Origin: Cutibacterium sp.
GTDB lineage: Bacteria > Actinomycetota > Actinomycetes > Propionibacteriales > Propionibacteriaceae
Assembly (NCBI RefSeq): GCF_030525615.1
Contig: NZ_JAUNEJ010000007.1
Location: 1 to 64,000 of the forward strand
DNA length: 64,000 nucleotides
Direction: 5' to 3'
The notes beneath the pieces were generated by a model. It was not told where the DNA came from and did no database searches. It worked only from the letters and a program-made list of their open reading frames with translations. The first letter of the stretch is position 1; each line of letters starts with the position of its first letter. Shown one piece after another: positions 1-9,421 of this stretch. The position numbers were made by a program, and so were the translations under genes.

Positions 1-219
1 ACACCCCGGCACAACCACCACCAAAAACCACCACACAAGCAGCCCCCAGCAGCCCACCACACACTACACACACCCCACCCACCACGCAAATCACATCCAA
101 TGAGGTGCACGATCGCTCATTTCGATACTGCGTCGCAGAGGTGTCCAGTGACCACGTACAACTGTCCGGGAACCACCGCAGGTACGGCGATCCCCGGACA
201 CATCAGGTCGTCACGACGC
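1..219. other. CA-rich gene-free window edge
   Basis: No credible gene lies here. Bases 1-110 are strongly strand-biased: the + strand is almost all A and C, with few G or T. An inverted repeat at 163-200 has 8-bp arms (TGTCCGGG/CCCGGACA) around a 22-nt loop and no T-tract. It lies just downstream of the tyrS stop, so it could be a terminator or a processing stem. What follows beyond the window edge is unknown. Confidence 0.5.
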
Positions 220-1476
220 TCAACGAGTCAATGCGCCCACTGTCTTCTTACCGCGACGGACCAAGGCTATCCGGCCGCACAGGAAGTCGTCGTCGGTAAG
301 ACGCTGATCTGGATCAGTCACCTTAACGTTGTTGAGATAAGCGCCGCCCTCTGTAACAGCACGCTTTCCGGCGGACTTGGTATCGACGACCCCAGCCGCA
401 ACCATCGCGTCGACAATCGTCGGATACTCCCTACCCTTACAGTGAGCGGCCCCGAGTTCATCGGCCAGAGAGATCACCGTCTTTTCGTCAAGGTCACGAA
501 GCTCCCCGCGTCCGAAGATAGCCTGCGCTGCAGCCTCGGCAGCCTTGCGCTGTTCCACACCATGAACCAAATCGGTAAGGTCGTCAGCCAAGCAGTGCTG
601 AGCAGCACGACGCCACGGCTCCTCCTTGGTCTTACGGGCCAGCTCCTCGATCTCTTCTCGGGGACGTGGGCTGAAGATCTTGAGGTAGTCAATGACCTTC
701 GCATCCTCTGCGTTGAGGAAGAACTGATGGAAGGCATATGCACTCGTCAGCTCCGGATCGACCCAGACCGTCCCGGACTCCGTCTTCCCATATTTAGTGC
801 CATCGGCCTTGGTGAGCAACGGGGTCACCAAGCCGTGGACGACGTCACCGGTCGTCTTACGAATGAACTCCGCACCTGCGGTGATATTCCCCCACTGATC
901 CTGAGCGCCGGTCTGCAGGGTACAGCCGTAACGTTTGTGAAGTTCATAGAAGTCCAGTGACTGCAACAGGACATAGCTGAACTCCGTGTACGAAATACCA
1001 CTCTCAAGACGTCGGGCCACGACGTCACGAGCCAGCATTCGGTTAACTGAGAAGTACTTCCCGACATCGCGCAAGAAGTCCAGAGCCGTGTACTGGACCG
1101 TCCAGTCATAGTTGTTGACGATCCGAGCAGCATGTGGCCCCTCGGTGTCGACGTACTTGCTCACCTGGTCCTTGATGGATTCAACCCACTCGGCAACCAC
1201 TGCGCGGTCGTTCATCTGACGCTCACCGGTCATCTTTGGATCGCCGATAAGACCAGTTGCGCCACCGACAAGGAGTAGTGGTTTATGGCCACGTTCCTGC
1301 AAAGCCCGCACCAGCATCAATTGCACGAGATGTCCGATGTGCAGGCTTTTCGCGGTCGGATCGAAACCCACATAGAAAGTGACGGGTCCTTGGGCGAGAT
1401 GGGCCTCCAATGCCTCACGGTCGGTGGAATCGGCAACAAGCCCTCTCCACTCCAGGTCGTCCAACAGATCCGACAC
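220..1476 (-). CDS. tyrS: tyrosyl-tRNA synthetase
   Basis: Class I aminoacyl-tRNA synthetase that charges tRNA-Tyr in the cytosol. The HIGH signature is present as HIGH at residues 46-49 and the KMSKS loop as KYGKT near 228-232. The tyrosine-pocket region LQTGAQDQWGN is recognisable near 187-197. The C-terminal part, ending in RLTDDDFLCGRIALVRRGKK, is an S4-type RNA-binding domain. The length of 418 residues is normal for the bacterial enzyme. The gene stands alone, followed on its strand by the CA-rich edge and preceded by argR. Family assignment is secure. Confidence 0.97.
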   Translation of the reverse strand: MSDLLDDLEWRGLVADSTDREALEAHLAQGPVTFYVGFDPTAKSLHIGHLVQLMLVRALQERGHKPLLLVGGATGLIGDPKMTGERQMNDRAVVAEWVESIKDQVSKYVDTEGPHAARIVNNYDWTVQYTALDFLRDVGKYFSVNRMLARDVVARRLESGISYTEFSYVLLQSLDFYELHKRYGCTLQTGAQDQWGNITAGAEFIRKTTGDVVHGLVTPLLTKADGTKYGKTESGTVWVDPELTSAYAFHQFFLNAEDAKVIDYLKIFSPRPREEIEELARKTKEEPWRRAAQHCLADDLTDLVHGVEQRKAAEAAAQAIFGRGELRDLDEKTVISLADELGAAHCKGREYPTIVDAMVAAGVVDTKSAGKRAVTEGGAYLNNVKVTDPDQRLTDDDFLCGRIALVRRGKKTVGALTR

Positions 1477-1563
1477 GTCATCTTCCTCTCGTCTACGACC
1501 CCCTCGGGGTCAACTGGGCGTCAGTCTACCGACCCCAGCCGCATCAAAGGCCCGCACGTTCAT

Positions 1564-2103
1564 TCAGGTATGCGCCGGACGCGTAAGAATGCCGGCCGGG
1601 GCACCCGTGACGGCCATCTGAGAGAAAGCGTCTGCGACTTCTCCGGCGTCGACCCCACTAGCACACATCAACGCGATGGTGTCATCGCCGGCAATCGTCC
1701 CCAAGACGATCTCTAAACCAGCCTTGTCGATGGCAGATCCGTAATACTGAGCAGCACCTGGCGGGGTCTTGAGCACCACGAGGTACTCGTTGTTCTGCAC
1801 CCCGGTACACAATTCCTTGGTCATTCGCGCCAGCTTGATCCAGGCCGGCGATCCCGTCGTCACATCCGAGGGATGGCTCCCCTCAGGAATTGAATAACAC
1901 GGGTTTCCCGCATGATCGCGACCTCGGACCGCTCCGATCTCGACCAAATCGCGGGACAGAGTCCCTTGGGAGGCAACAAACCCCTCAGAAGCCAGAATCT
2001 CACCCAATTCAGCTTGAGAGGAGATTCTTCCCTCTTGAATCAGGACCCGGATGCGAGCGTGTCGCGCTGCACGTGACGTCGGTGCGGAGTGCCCCTCGCT
2101 CAT
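1564..2103 (-). CDS. argR: arginine repressor ArgR
   Basis: Hexameric arginine-responsive repressor. The N-terminal winged-helix domain is visible (ISSQAELGEILASEGFVASQGTLSRDL), followed by the arginine-binding oligomerisation domain with the GTIAGDDTI motif near the C-terminus. An ATG further upstream (2160) would add 19 residues. I prefer 2103 because AAGGAGG lies four bases before it and it gives the usual length (179 aa). No arginine biosynthesis or deiminase genes lie in the window, so its targets are elsewhere. Confidence 0.93.
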   Translation of the reverse strand: MSEGHSAPTSRAARHARIRVLIQEGRISSQAELGEILASEGFVASQGTLSRDLVEIGAVRGRDHAGNPCYSIPEGSHPSDVTTGSPAWIKLARMTKELCTGVQNNEYLVVLKTPPGAAQYYGSAIDKAGLEIVLGTIAGDDTIALMCASGVDAGEVADAFSQMAVTGAPAGILTRPAHT

Positions 2104-2200
2104 GGAACCTCCTTGACCGCGACCCACCGAAGTGGATGCTAAACATTCATTACGCCACATAAGTATGCATCAATATAGCCGCCCGAGTCCACCCCACGCT

Positions 2201-2767
2201 TTAGCGCGCAGTGTCCATGCCGGCAATGAAGATTCTCATGGCCAGGTCGAAATCCCTCTCTTGCCGAGCGGGGTCAACCTCTCCCATGACGCCCAGATCG
2301 TGCAATTGAGAACGCGTCTGCTCTTCCATAGTGTGGCCAAGGACAAGGTGGACGATGGCGCGGCAGATTCCTCCAGCACCATCGACATCAAAACCATGAG
2401 CCACCAGAAACTCCCGTAATCTCACCGTAGGGTCGACCTCCCCCAGCCCTACTGAAATGGTCGAGGCAACCAATTCCGCCCCATCACGATGGTCCAGCAA
2501 AACCCGTCGAAAACATCGCGCCCACTCATCAACTCCGGCGTCAAGATCGACGTCCACATCCGGTAACGACGTCGGACCTCCGGCCACTGACAGAATCTCG
2601 TCGCTCACAGCAGCCAGCAGACTCTGCTTGTTGGCAACATGCCAATACAGAGCGCCGGCCTTGACTCCGAGCCGGTCAGCCAACCGACGCATAGAGAGGT
2701 CACCAAGTCCGTAGGTATCAAGAATCTCAACCCCCGCCTGCACAACGTCTGCCTTGGTCAGACTCAC
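2201..2767 (-). CDS. bioQ: TetR-family regulator, probable BioQ
   Basis: 188-residue TetR-type repressor. The N-terminal HTH (LSMRRLADRLGVKAGALYWH) is clear and the rest matches a TetR C-terminal ligand domain. The GTG at 2767 is favoured because AAGGAG stands five bases upstream. It is divergent from bioB, with two palindromes of the form TGAAC-N3-GTTCA between them. Actinobacterial BioQ, a TetR-type regulator of biotin genes, is known to recognise TGAAC-N3-GTTAC-like sites. Both the location and the operator therefore support BioQ. The symbol is inferred from context. Confidence 0.75.
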   Translation of the reverse strand: MSLTKADVVQAGVEILDTYGLGDLSMRRLADRLGVKAGALYWHVANKQSLLAAVSDEILSVAGGPTSLPDVDVDLDAGVDEWARCFRRVLLDHRDGAELVASTISVGLGEVDPTVRLREFLVAHGFDVDGAGGICRAIVHLVLGHTMEEQTRSQLHDLGVMGEVDPARQERDFDLAMRIFIAGMDTAR

Positions 2768-2832
2768 GGTGACTCCTTCACACTCAACATTTCGTCGGGG
2801 TCGCCCACACAGACCGAACCTCATCGACTAAA

Positions 2833-2865
2833 TTGAACTCTGTTCAATCCTGAACAGCGTTCAGG
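2833..2865. promoter_or_regulatory. tandem BioQ-type operators
   Basis: Two adjacent palindromes lie between the divergent TetR gene and bioB. The first is TTGAACTCTGTTCAA (2833-2847). The second is CCTGAACAGCGTTCAGG (2849-2865). Both share the half-site TGAAC with a 3-bp centre. The second ends about 30 bp before the bioB start, a good position for repressing both directions. Confidence 0.8.
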
Positions 2866-2894
2866 ACGTCTCCAGTCTCGGAAGGACCAGAACA

Positions 2895-3983
2895 TTGCTG
2901 AATCTAGCCGACATGACTGACCGTGGCCTGAAAGGGGAGCCGATCACCCGCAGGGAAGCTCTCGAGATCCTTCGCAGCAACGATGACGAACTCATGTCGA
3001 TCATCGCTGCTGCCGGAAGGGTTCGTCGCCGCTATTTCGGTAACCGAGTACGCCTTAACTACCTGGTCAACCTCAAATCTGGGCTGTGCCCCGAGGACTG
3101 TTCTTACTGCTCTCAGCGCCTCGGTTCGCGCGCCGAGATCATGAAGTACTCCTGGGCCGATCCACAAAAGGTGCATGAAGCCGTCGAGGCTGGTATCGCT
3201 GGCGGAGCACGCCGCGTCTGCATGGTGGCCTCCGGCCATGGACCCTCTCAGCGTGACGTCGAGCGTGTCAATGCCATGGTGCGTTCTCTCAAGGCAGACC
3301 ATCCCAATGTCGAGGTCTGCGTCTGTCTCGGATTCGTCGATGACGACAAGGCTGCCGCCATCAAGGCGGCTGGTGCCGACGCCTACAACCACAACGCCAA
3401 TACCGCTCGTTCTCACTATGGGCAGATCTGCACCACCCACTCCTACCAGGACCGCATGGACACCGTTGACATCCTTAAACGCAACGGTCTATCTCCGTGC
3501 TCGGGCGTGATCGCCGGCATGGGCGAAACCGACGAGGAATTCGTCGACGTCATCTTCGACCTTCGTAAGCACAAGGTGGACTCGGTTCCCGTCAACTTCC
3601 TGCTTCCATTCGAGGGAACTCCCCTCGCAGGTGGTGCCCAGCACATCACCCCGCAGTGGTGCCTCAAACGTCTTGCGATGGTGCGCTTCGTGCATCCAGA
3701 CGCCGAAGTGCGTGCTGCTGCTGGACGTGAACAGCACATCCGCACAATGCAGCCGCTAGCTCTCGAAGTCGTCAACTCGATCTTCCTGGGCGACTACCTC
3801 ACCAGTGAGGGAGCTGCGGGCGCTGCAGACCTCGACATGATTCAAGATGGGGGTTTCGTTCCGGAGGGAGCCGATGGCCAGCCTTTGGTCCACAACGACT
3901 CGCACTACTCCCCCGATCTGCCCGTCAACGCGGTTCCGATTCGTCACCGTGGCATTGGCAGCGAAAACCCGGCGAACGCCTGA
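2895..3983 (+). CDS. bioB: biotin synthase
   Basis: Radical SAM enzyme that inserts sulfur into dethiobiotin, the last step of biotin synthesis. The SAM cluster motif CPEDCSYC gives cysteines 65, 69 and 72. The family segments NHNANTARS and GMGET are also present. I choose the TTG at 2895 because GAAGGA lies eight bases upstream; the next ATG (2913) has no Shine-Dalgarno sequence. No bioA, bioD or bioF is adjacent. A stand-alone bioB may use imported dethiobiotin or distant genes. Expression is probably under the adjacent BioQ-like repressor. Confidence 0.96.
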   Translation: MLNLADMTDRGLKGEPITRREALEILRSNDDELMSIIAAAGRVRRRYFGNRVRLNYLVNLKSGLCPEDCSYCSQRLGSRAEIMKYSWADPQKVHEAVEAGIAGGARRVCMVASGHGPSQRDVERVNAMVRSLKADHPNVEVCVCLGFVDDDKAAAIKAAGADAYNHNANTARSHYGQICTTHSYQDRMDTVDILKRNGLSPCSGVIAGMGETDEEFVDVIFDLRKHKVDSVPVNFLLPFEGTPLAGGAQHITPQWCLKRLAMVRFVHPDAEVRAAAGREQHIRTMQPLALEVVNSIFLGDYLTSEGAAGAADLDMIQDGGFVPEGADGQPLVHNDSHYSPDLPVNAVPIRHRGIGSENPANA

Positions 3984-4018
3984 GCCGCCCTGTTCGCAGC
4001 ACAGCATTGAACACAGTA

Positions 4019-4044
4019 CGAGGGGCCGACACATCGGCCCCTCG
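4019..4044. terminator. bidirectional hairpin between bioB and pheT
   Basis: Perfect 11-bp stem CGAGGGGCCGA/TCGGCCCCTCG with a CACA loop, placed between the convergent 3' ends of bioB and pheT. There is no long T-run on either side. Position and strength suggest a shared terminator. Confidence 0.65.
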
Positions 4045-4065
4045 CTCCGTATGTGTCAAGAGGTA

Positions 4066-6585
4066 TCACGACCTCAGCTTTGCTCCACAAGCCTGTTCCG
4101 CGCGAGCCACCGCAGCGTCACGGGCCTCAGCCGCCTCGCTGTCGGTGAGTGTGCGATCAACCGCACGCAACCGCAGGTTAAATGCCAGAGACTTGTGTCC
4201 CTCACCGACTTGTTCACCCTCATAGACGTCAAACAGCTCAACGGACTCCAGCAGCTCACCGGCTCCCTCGATGAGAGCCTGACGGACGTCTTCGCTGGCG
4301 ACCGACTTGTCGACGACGAGGGCAACGTCCTCCTTGGCCACCGGGAAACCCGAAATGGTCTTAACCTGACCGCCATGAGGAGCTGCGGCCACCAAAGTAT
4401 CGAGGTTGAACTCAACGGCGCAGGTGCGCTCCGGGAGACCAGCTTGTGAGACCACGGTGGGGTGCAACTCACCGGCGTGACCGATGACCGTCCCATCTAC
4501 GACAAGGGCGGCACATCGACCTGGGTGCCACGGCGCCTGATGGTCAGCTTTGCGTTCCAGGGTGACACCGAGAGCGTCAGCAGCCTTCTGGGCCACCAGC
4601 ACCGCGTGACGCCAGTCCGCCTTGACTGACCCACCGTCCCAACGGTCGGGCAACCAGTTGCCGCAGATCACCGCAGCAAGCATCCTCGGCTGGGCCGGCA
4701 AAGCAGCGTCGATTTCAGCAAGGACCTCGTCGGAGGGACGCTCATCAACACCTGGACGGGGGGCCTTGGCCGGAGTCACAGCACGGAAAACCGAACCGCT
4801 CTCGAACACCGCCAAGTCCTCCTGAGACCTTGACATATTTGTCGCCACCGCATGGAAGAGCCCCGGCAGCAGACTGGTACGCAGGTAGGGATGGGTATCG
4901 TCAAGAGGATTCGCAAGAGTCACCGTCGCATGACGCGGATCATCCGCGCTGATCCCGAGGGTCTCCAGATCCTTGTCCCCGATGAAGGGCAAGGTGATGA
5001 GCTCGACAAATCCGGCGTCGACAATCGACCGCAGGACACGACGACGACCCTGCTGAGCCCTCGTCAGACCGGCAGCCCCCAAGCTCGTCGGCAAAGCTGG
5101 CTCGATTCGCTCGAACCCGATCTTGCGCCCGATTTCCTCCACGTAGTCATAGGGATCAACCAGGTCCGGGCGCCAGGTGGGGGGGATAAGACTGAGAGAG
5201 TCGCCGAGAGCAGTGACCTTGACACCCGAACGGGTGAGGATCTCGATGACCTCCTCCGTCGGCACCTTGGTGCCGAGAATGCGGCCAGGAAGCTCAGCAC
5301 TAATGGTTTGGTGCGGCATTTCTGGAACCTCACCAACGACTGTCGGCTCACCGATTGTCGCGCCACCGTATTGAGCCAGTAACTCAGCGGCACGGACCGC
5401 AGCACTATGAGCACACACCGGGTCAACGCCACGCTCGAACCGACGTGAAGCCTCCGAACCTAACTTGTGACGTCGGTAGGCGCGAGCGACTGTCGTCGGA
5501 TCGAAGTGGGCACCCTCCAGAATGATCGACGTCGATTCGGAAGTCATCTCAGTGGAAGCGCCACCCATGACACCAGCCAAACCAATGGCACCCGAATCGT
5601 CAGCGATCACCAAGTCATCGGGATCGAGGGTTCGCTCGGTGTCATCGAGGGTGACCAGGTGCTCTCCCTCGTGAGCTTTTCGAACGACGATGGTTCCGCT
5701 CACCTTGTCGGCGTCATAGGCGTGCAAGGGCTGACCGGACTCCAACATGACGTAGTTGGTGATATCGACGGCCAGACTGATCGGACGCATTCCCGCACGG
5801 GTAATACGGTCGGATATGAAACGCGGGGTCGGGGCGTGTGGGTCCAGACCGCTCACCGGCAGTGCGACGAACTGACTGCAGGCATCAGATTGGATGTCCA
5901 CGCTGACCGAGCCTTGGACCGGGCCGATCGGATCCTCATCATAGGGATCGGGGAAATGCACCGACATGACGTGAGCCACCTCGCGGGCTATACCACGCAC
6001 TGACATGCAGTAGCCGATATCCGGGGTGACGTCAACGTCGAGAACGTCCTCGGGAACGCCAAGAATTGGCATGGCGTCCTCGCCGGGGATCAACTGGTGT
6101 CCCTCGACGGAGGGAGGCAGGGTGATGATGCCGGAATGATCGACACCGATACCCAGCTCATCGGCGGCACAGAGCATACCGTCAGACATGTGGCCGTACG
6201 TCTTGCGGGCGCTAATCGCGAATCCACCGGGTAGCACCGCCCCGGGCAGGGACACGACGACCCAAGCTCCTTCGACAGCATTGGGAGCACCACAGATAAT
6301 GCCGCGCCCCTCGACGCCTTCCTCAATATTCTTGGGATGCCCCTCGGCGTTGTAGCGCGGGCCGACATCGACCCGACACCAGTTGATGATCTTGCCGTTC
6401 TTCTGCGGCTCGGGAACTGAAGACAGGATACGGCCGATGACGATCGGCCCAGTCAGCTCGCCACCGACGACCTCAACCTTCTCGACAGTTGCAGTGTGGT
6501 CGGTGAGGGCCTTGGCCACCTGCTCAGTGGTCGTGCCGTCAGGCAAGTTGACCATGGCCTGTAGCCATGACATGGGAACCTTCAT
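4066..6585 (-). CDS. pheT: phenylalanyl-tRNA synthetase beta subunit
   Basis: Beta subunit of the (alpha-beta)2 PheRS that charges tRNA-Phe. At 839 residues it has the bacterial full-length layout: an N-terminal tRNA-binding OB domain (about 40-150), B3/B4 editing domain, B5 domain, class II-like core, and a C-terminal anticodon-binding ferredoxin-like domain (KTISGFPVAKEDVALVVD onward). Its ATG overlaps the pheS stop by four bases (ATGA), so the subunits are translationally coupled. Confidence 0.97.
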   Translation of the reverse strand: MKVPMSWLQAMVNLPDGTTTEQVAKALTDHTATVEKVEVVGGELTGPIVIGRILSSVPEPQKNGKIINWCRVDVGPRYNAEGHPKNIEEGVEGRGIICGAPNAVEGAWVVVSLPGAVLPGGFAISARKTYGHMSDGMLCAADELGIGVDHSGIITLPPSVEGHQLIPGEDAMPILGVPEDVLDVDVTPDIGYCMSVRGIAREVAHVMSVHFPDPYDEDPIGPVQGSVSVDIQSDACSQFVALPVSGLDPHAPTPRFISDRITRAGMRPISLAVDITNYVMLESGQPLHAYDADKVSGTIVVRKAHEGEHLVTLDDTERTLDPDDLVIADDSGAIGLAGVMGGASTEMTSESTSIILEGAHFDPTTVARAYRRHKLGSEASRRFERGVDPVCAHSAAVRAAELLAQYGGATIGEPTVVGEVPEMPHQTISAELPGRILGTKVPTEEVIEILTRSGVKVTALGDSLSLIPPTWRPDLVDPYDYVEEIGRKIGFERIEPALPTSLGAAGLTRAQQGRRRVLRSIVDAGFVELITLPFIGDKDLETLGISADDPRHATVTLANPLDDTHPYLRTSLLPGLFHAVATNMSRSQEDLAVFESGSVFRAVTPAKAPRPGVDERPSDEVLAEIDAALPAQPRMLAAVICGNWLPDRWDGGSVKADWRHAVLVAQKAADALGVTLERKADHQAPWHPGRCAALVVDGTVIGHAGELHPTVVSQAGLPERTCAVEFNLDTLVAAAPHGGQVKTISGFPVAKEDVALVVDKSVASEDVRQALIEGAGELLESVELFDVYEGEQVGEGHKSLAFNLRLRAVDRTLTDSEAAEARDAAVARAEQACGAKLRS

Positions 6586-7691
6586 CGTGCTCCTCCCTTG
6601 AGTGAGCGGCTGAATCGGACGTCACCCTCGACAAAGTCGCGCAGGTCAGGGGCGTTGTTGCGGAACATCACCGTGCGATCAATGCCCATTCCGAAGGCAA
6701 ATCCGGAGTAGATGTCGATATCGATTCCGCAAGCGATGAGCACGCGCGGGTTGACGATTCCACACCCGCCCCATTCGATCCATCCCTCGGATCGACAGGT
6801 ACGGCACGGACGGTCGGGATTGCCGACGGAAGCACCGTGACACACGAAGCACTCCAGGTCGACCTCGGCGCTAGGCTCGGTAAACGGGAAGTAGTGGGGG
6901 CGGAATCGGGTACGAACGTCACCAAACATGGCGCGTGCAAAGGCGTCAATAGTGCCCTTGAGATGGCCCATCGTAATGCCCTTGTCGACGCACAGACCCT
7001 CGACTTGGTGGAAGACCGGTAGGTGTGTTGCGTCGTACTCGTCAGCACGGAAAACCTTGCCGGGACTGATAATGCGTACCGGCGGTTTCTGGTTGAGCAA
7101 GGTATGAATCTGCACCGGGCTGGTAGCCGTGCGCATACATTTGCCGTCACTGACCGGGTCCAGCCACAGCGTGTCTTGAAGGGCGCGAGCCGGGTGGTCG
7201 GTGCCGAGGTTCAGTGCGTCAAAGTTGAACCATTCGGACTCAGCCTCGGGGCCTTCTGCGACCTCCCAACCCATCGCAGTAAACACATCGCAGACATCAT
7301 CAATGAGGGCTGTGATCGGATGTGGAGCCCCCTGCGGCGAGGTGACGACCGGCAAGGTGACGTCGGTGGTCTCAGCCGCGAGACGGGCCTCCAGCTCTGC
7401 CTCGGCAAGCTCTTCCTGGCGAGCGTTGAGAGCCTGGTTGACCCGACCACGCGCCTGGCCAATTCGTTTTCCGGCGTCCTTACGAGCCTCTGGAGGCAGC
7501 GCTCCAATCTCGCGGTTGGCCAGAGCCAGCGGAGACTTGTCGCCGGTGTGGGCGATACGCACCTGCTTGAGCTCGGCAGTCGTGGACGCCCCGGCAATCG
7601 CCTCCAAAGCCTCGGCTACCCGGGCCTTGACCTGGTCGGCGTCGAGGGTGCTCACCTGGACTGGGTCATAATTCGTGTTGGGGCCACTCAT
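6582..7691 (-). CDS. pheS: phenylalanyl-tRNA synthetase alpha subunit
   Basis: Catalytic alpha subunit of PheRS, 369 aa from the chosen start. It has an N-terminal coiled coil (AGKRIGQARGRVNQALNARQ) and then the class II core with PHPITALIDDV, GPEAESEWFNFDALN and GFAFGMGIDR. An upstream in-frame ATG at 7901 would add 70 residues of non-family sequence overlapping the methyltransferase gene. I therefore use 7691, preceded by GGGGGAAGG. The operon order pheS-pheT is standard. Confidence 0.96.
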   Translation of the reverse strand: MSGPNTNYDPVQVSTLDADQVKARVAEALEAIAGASTTAELKQVRIAHTGDKSPLALANREIGALPPEARKDAGKRIGQARGRVNQALNARQEELAEAELEARLAAETTDVTLPVVTSPQGAPHPITALIDDVCDVFTAMGWEVAEGPEAESEWFNFDALNLGTDHPARALQDTLWLDPVSDGKCMRTATSPVQIHTLLNQKPPVRIISPGKVFRADEYDATHLPVFHQVEGLCVDKGITMGHLKGTIDAFARAMFGDVRTRFRPHYFPFTEPSAEVDLECFVCHGASVGNPDRPCRTCRSEGWIEWGGCGIVNPRVLIACGIDIDIYSGFAFGMGIDRTVMFRNNAPDLRDFVEGDVRFSRSLKGGAR

Positions 7692-7819
7692 GGGCCTTCC
7701 CCCTGATGGGTTGACGTTGGAAAAGCGCCCGTCTCCGAGCGCGAGTGTGCGACTGACGTCGATCACTACAATTCTAGTGGTTTCTGCGCCGTCAAAGGTT
7801 CGTGGTCGTCCTGCGGTCC

Positions 7820-8641
7820 TCAGGCTCGTTGTTCGCTGGCTGTGGCGTACAAGACCACAGCGGCGGCAGTGGAGAGATTGAGTGACTCCGCAGATCCCCA
7901 CATCGGAACCCCGACGACCTCATCTGCCAAGGCACGGTCTGCCCCCGGGAGTCCCCAGGCTTCGTTTCCCATCAGCCACGCGATGGGCCGTTTGAGCCGT
8001 CCGGACCTGGCAACAGCGTCAAGGCTGTGTCCCCCGCCGTCGGCAGCCAACACCGTCATCTGATGAGCGTGGGCCCATGCCACGGCGTCAGAAAGCTCGA
8101 CTCCGACGACAATCGGCAGATGGAAGATCGATCCCACCGAAGCCCGGACCGTCTTGGGGTTGTGGGGATCAACAGACCCACGCGTCAAGATCACACAATC
8201 AGCGCCGAAAGCATCAGCACAGCGAATAACTGTTCCGGCGTTACCGGGATCGCGAACCTGTGCGCACATAACCGCAAGACGCACGTCCTTGTCGGGTAAT
8301 TCCCGACGGGCAACCTGACGGCAGACCGCGAAGACACCCTGACTCGTGACAGTGTCGGACAACGCACTGACGTCCTCAGCAGTCAGCAGCACTACCCGAA
8401 TTCCACGACGTTCTGCGGCTTCGACGTAGTCGGCGTCACGCACCGGGTCCGATGTGGCCAGCAAATTCACCTTTCCGGGCCACGTCAATGCCTCGCGCAC
8501 CGCCTGCGCTCCTTCAACCAGGAACAGCCCGGACTCTTCGCGTCCACGCCGAGCCGAAAGACGACGGGCCGAACGCAGCGACCCCTTCGAGATGCGGTCC
8601 CACCTCAACCGGTCGCCGTTCGGCCCGTCGGTAATTCCCAC
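7820..8641 (-). CDS. SpoU/TrmH-type RNA 2'-O-methyltransferase
   Basis: SPOUT-class RNA methyltransferase. It has an N-terminal substrate-binding domain (ESGLFLVEGAQAVREAL) and a C-terminal trefoil-knot domain with the three motifs: RDPGNAGTVIRCADAFG, WLMGNEAWGLP and SESLNLSTAAAVVLY-like (actually AESLNLS). It sits directly downstream of rplT, the usual actinobacterial position. The start is uncertain. I use the GTG at 8641, adjacent to the rplT stop; upstream sequence is shadow coding inside rplT. The target (rRNA or tRNA nucleotide) cannot be told from sequence alone. Confidence 0.88.
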   Translation of the reverse strand: MGITDGPNGDRLRWDRISKGSLRSARRLSARRGREESGLFLVEGAQAVREALTWPGKVNLLATSDPVRDADYVEAAERRGIRVVLLTAEDVSALSDTVTSQGVFAVCRQVARRELPDKDVRLAVMCAQVRDPGNAGTVIRCADAFGADCVILTRGSVDPHNPKTVRASVGSIFHLPIVVGVELSDAVAWAHAHQMTVLAADGGGHSLDAVARSGRLKRPIAWLMGNEAWGLPGADRALADEVVGVPMWGSAESLNLSTAAAVVLYATASEQRA

Positions 8642-8642
8642 C

Positions 8643-9014
8643 TCAGGCAGCAGCCTTCTGCGGCTGGTTGGCCTTGGCAACCTCAACAAGACTGTTGAAA
8701 GCGTCGATGTCGGAGACAGCCAGCTCAGCGAGCATCTTGCGATCGACCTCAATGCCAGCGTTCTTCAGGCCGTTAATAAAACGGTTGTAAGTCATGCCCT
8801 GGGCGCGGGACGCAGCGTTAATACGCTGAATCCACAGCGAGCGAAAATCGCCCTTCTTGGCGCGACGATCACGGAACGAATACGTGGCCGAATGGAGGGT
8901 CTGCTCCTTGGCCTTGCGGTACAGACGGGAACGCTGTCCGCGGTAACCGGAGGCCTGTGTGAGGACCTCACGACGCTTCTTCTTAGCATTCACAGAACGC
9001 TTCACGCGTGCCAT
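8643..9014 (-). CDS. rplT: 50S ribosomal protein L20
   Basis: Basic 123-residue ribosomal protein that binds 23S rRNA and is needed early in 50S assembly. The N-terminus [18 protein letters not shown] and the segment [22 protein letters not shown] are diagnostic. It is third in the infC-rpmI-rplT order. In Firmicutes L20 autoregulates this operon through a leader RNA. The leader hairpin upstream of infC here is a candidate for similar control, but that is inference. Confidence 0.97.
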   Translation of the reverse strand: MARVKRSVNAKKKRREVLTQASGYRGQRSRLYRKAKEQTLHSATYSFRDRRAKKGDFRSLWIQRINAASRAQGMTYNRFINGLKNAGIEVDRKMLAELAVSDIDAFNSLVEVAKANQPQKAAA

Positions 9015-9114
9015 GGTGATTCTCCTTGGATCTCCCGGGTCAGTCCCGGATTGGTTCGGGGCGTATGCCGCCCAGTGGACTTGGGAACGTCGTCAATGAC
9101 GACGTCTGTTGTCG

Positions 9115-9321
9115 TCAGCGGCCCGGATGGCCGGCGAGCAGCTTCTTGGCCTTGGCGGCCTGGCCCTTCGACAGCACGGTCTCGCCGGTCAGACGGCGGG
9201 TAACGCGCGAGGACTTGTGCTCGTTGAGGTGGCGCTTGCCTGCCTTGCGAGCGGTGACCTTGCCCGAGCCGGTCACCTTGAAACGCTTCTTCGTTCCGGA
9301 GTGGCTCTTCATCTTGGGCAT
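9115..9321 (-). CDS. rpmI: 50S ribosomal protein L35
   Basis: 68-residue basic ribosomal protein. The start [20 protein letters not shown] and the [15 protein letters not shown] segment identify L35. A longer open frame to 9615 exists but overlaps infC; the family N-terminus and a GGAG six bases upstream place the start at 9321. It lies between infC and rplT in the conserved operon. Confidence 0.97.
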   Translation of the reverse strand: MPKMKSHSGTKKRFKVTGSGKVTARKAGKRHLNEHKSSRVTRRLTGETVLSKGQAAKAKKLLAGHPGR

Positions 9322-9421
9322 AGATGGCTCCATTCGTTCATGTGTGTCGTCCCGCGAACCGGAGGGAAGGTCCCGGGCTGGCTGACCAGTGAAGACTGGA
9401 CCGCCAGGTTCTGAGCAGCGC

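Noticed and set aside
100..960. Plus-strand open frame of 286 codons opposite tyrS
   Set aside because: It is the complement of a certain tyrS gene, has no family features, and lies in a GC-rich shadow frame.
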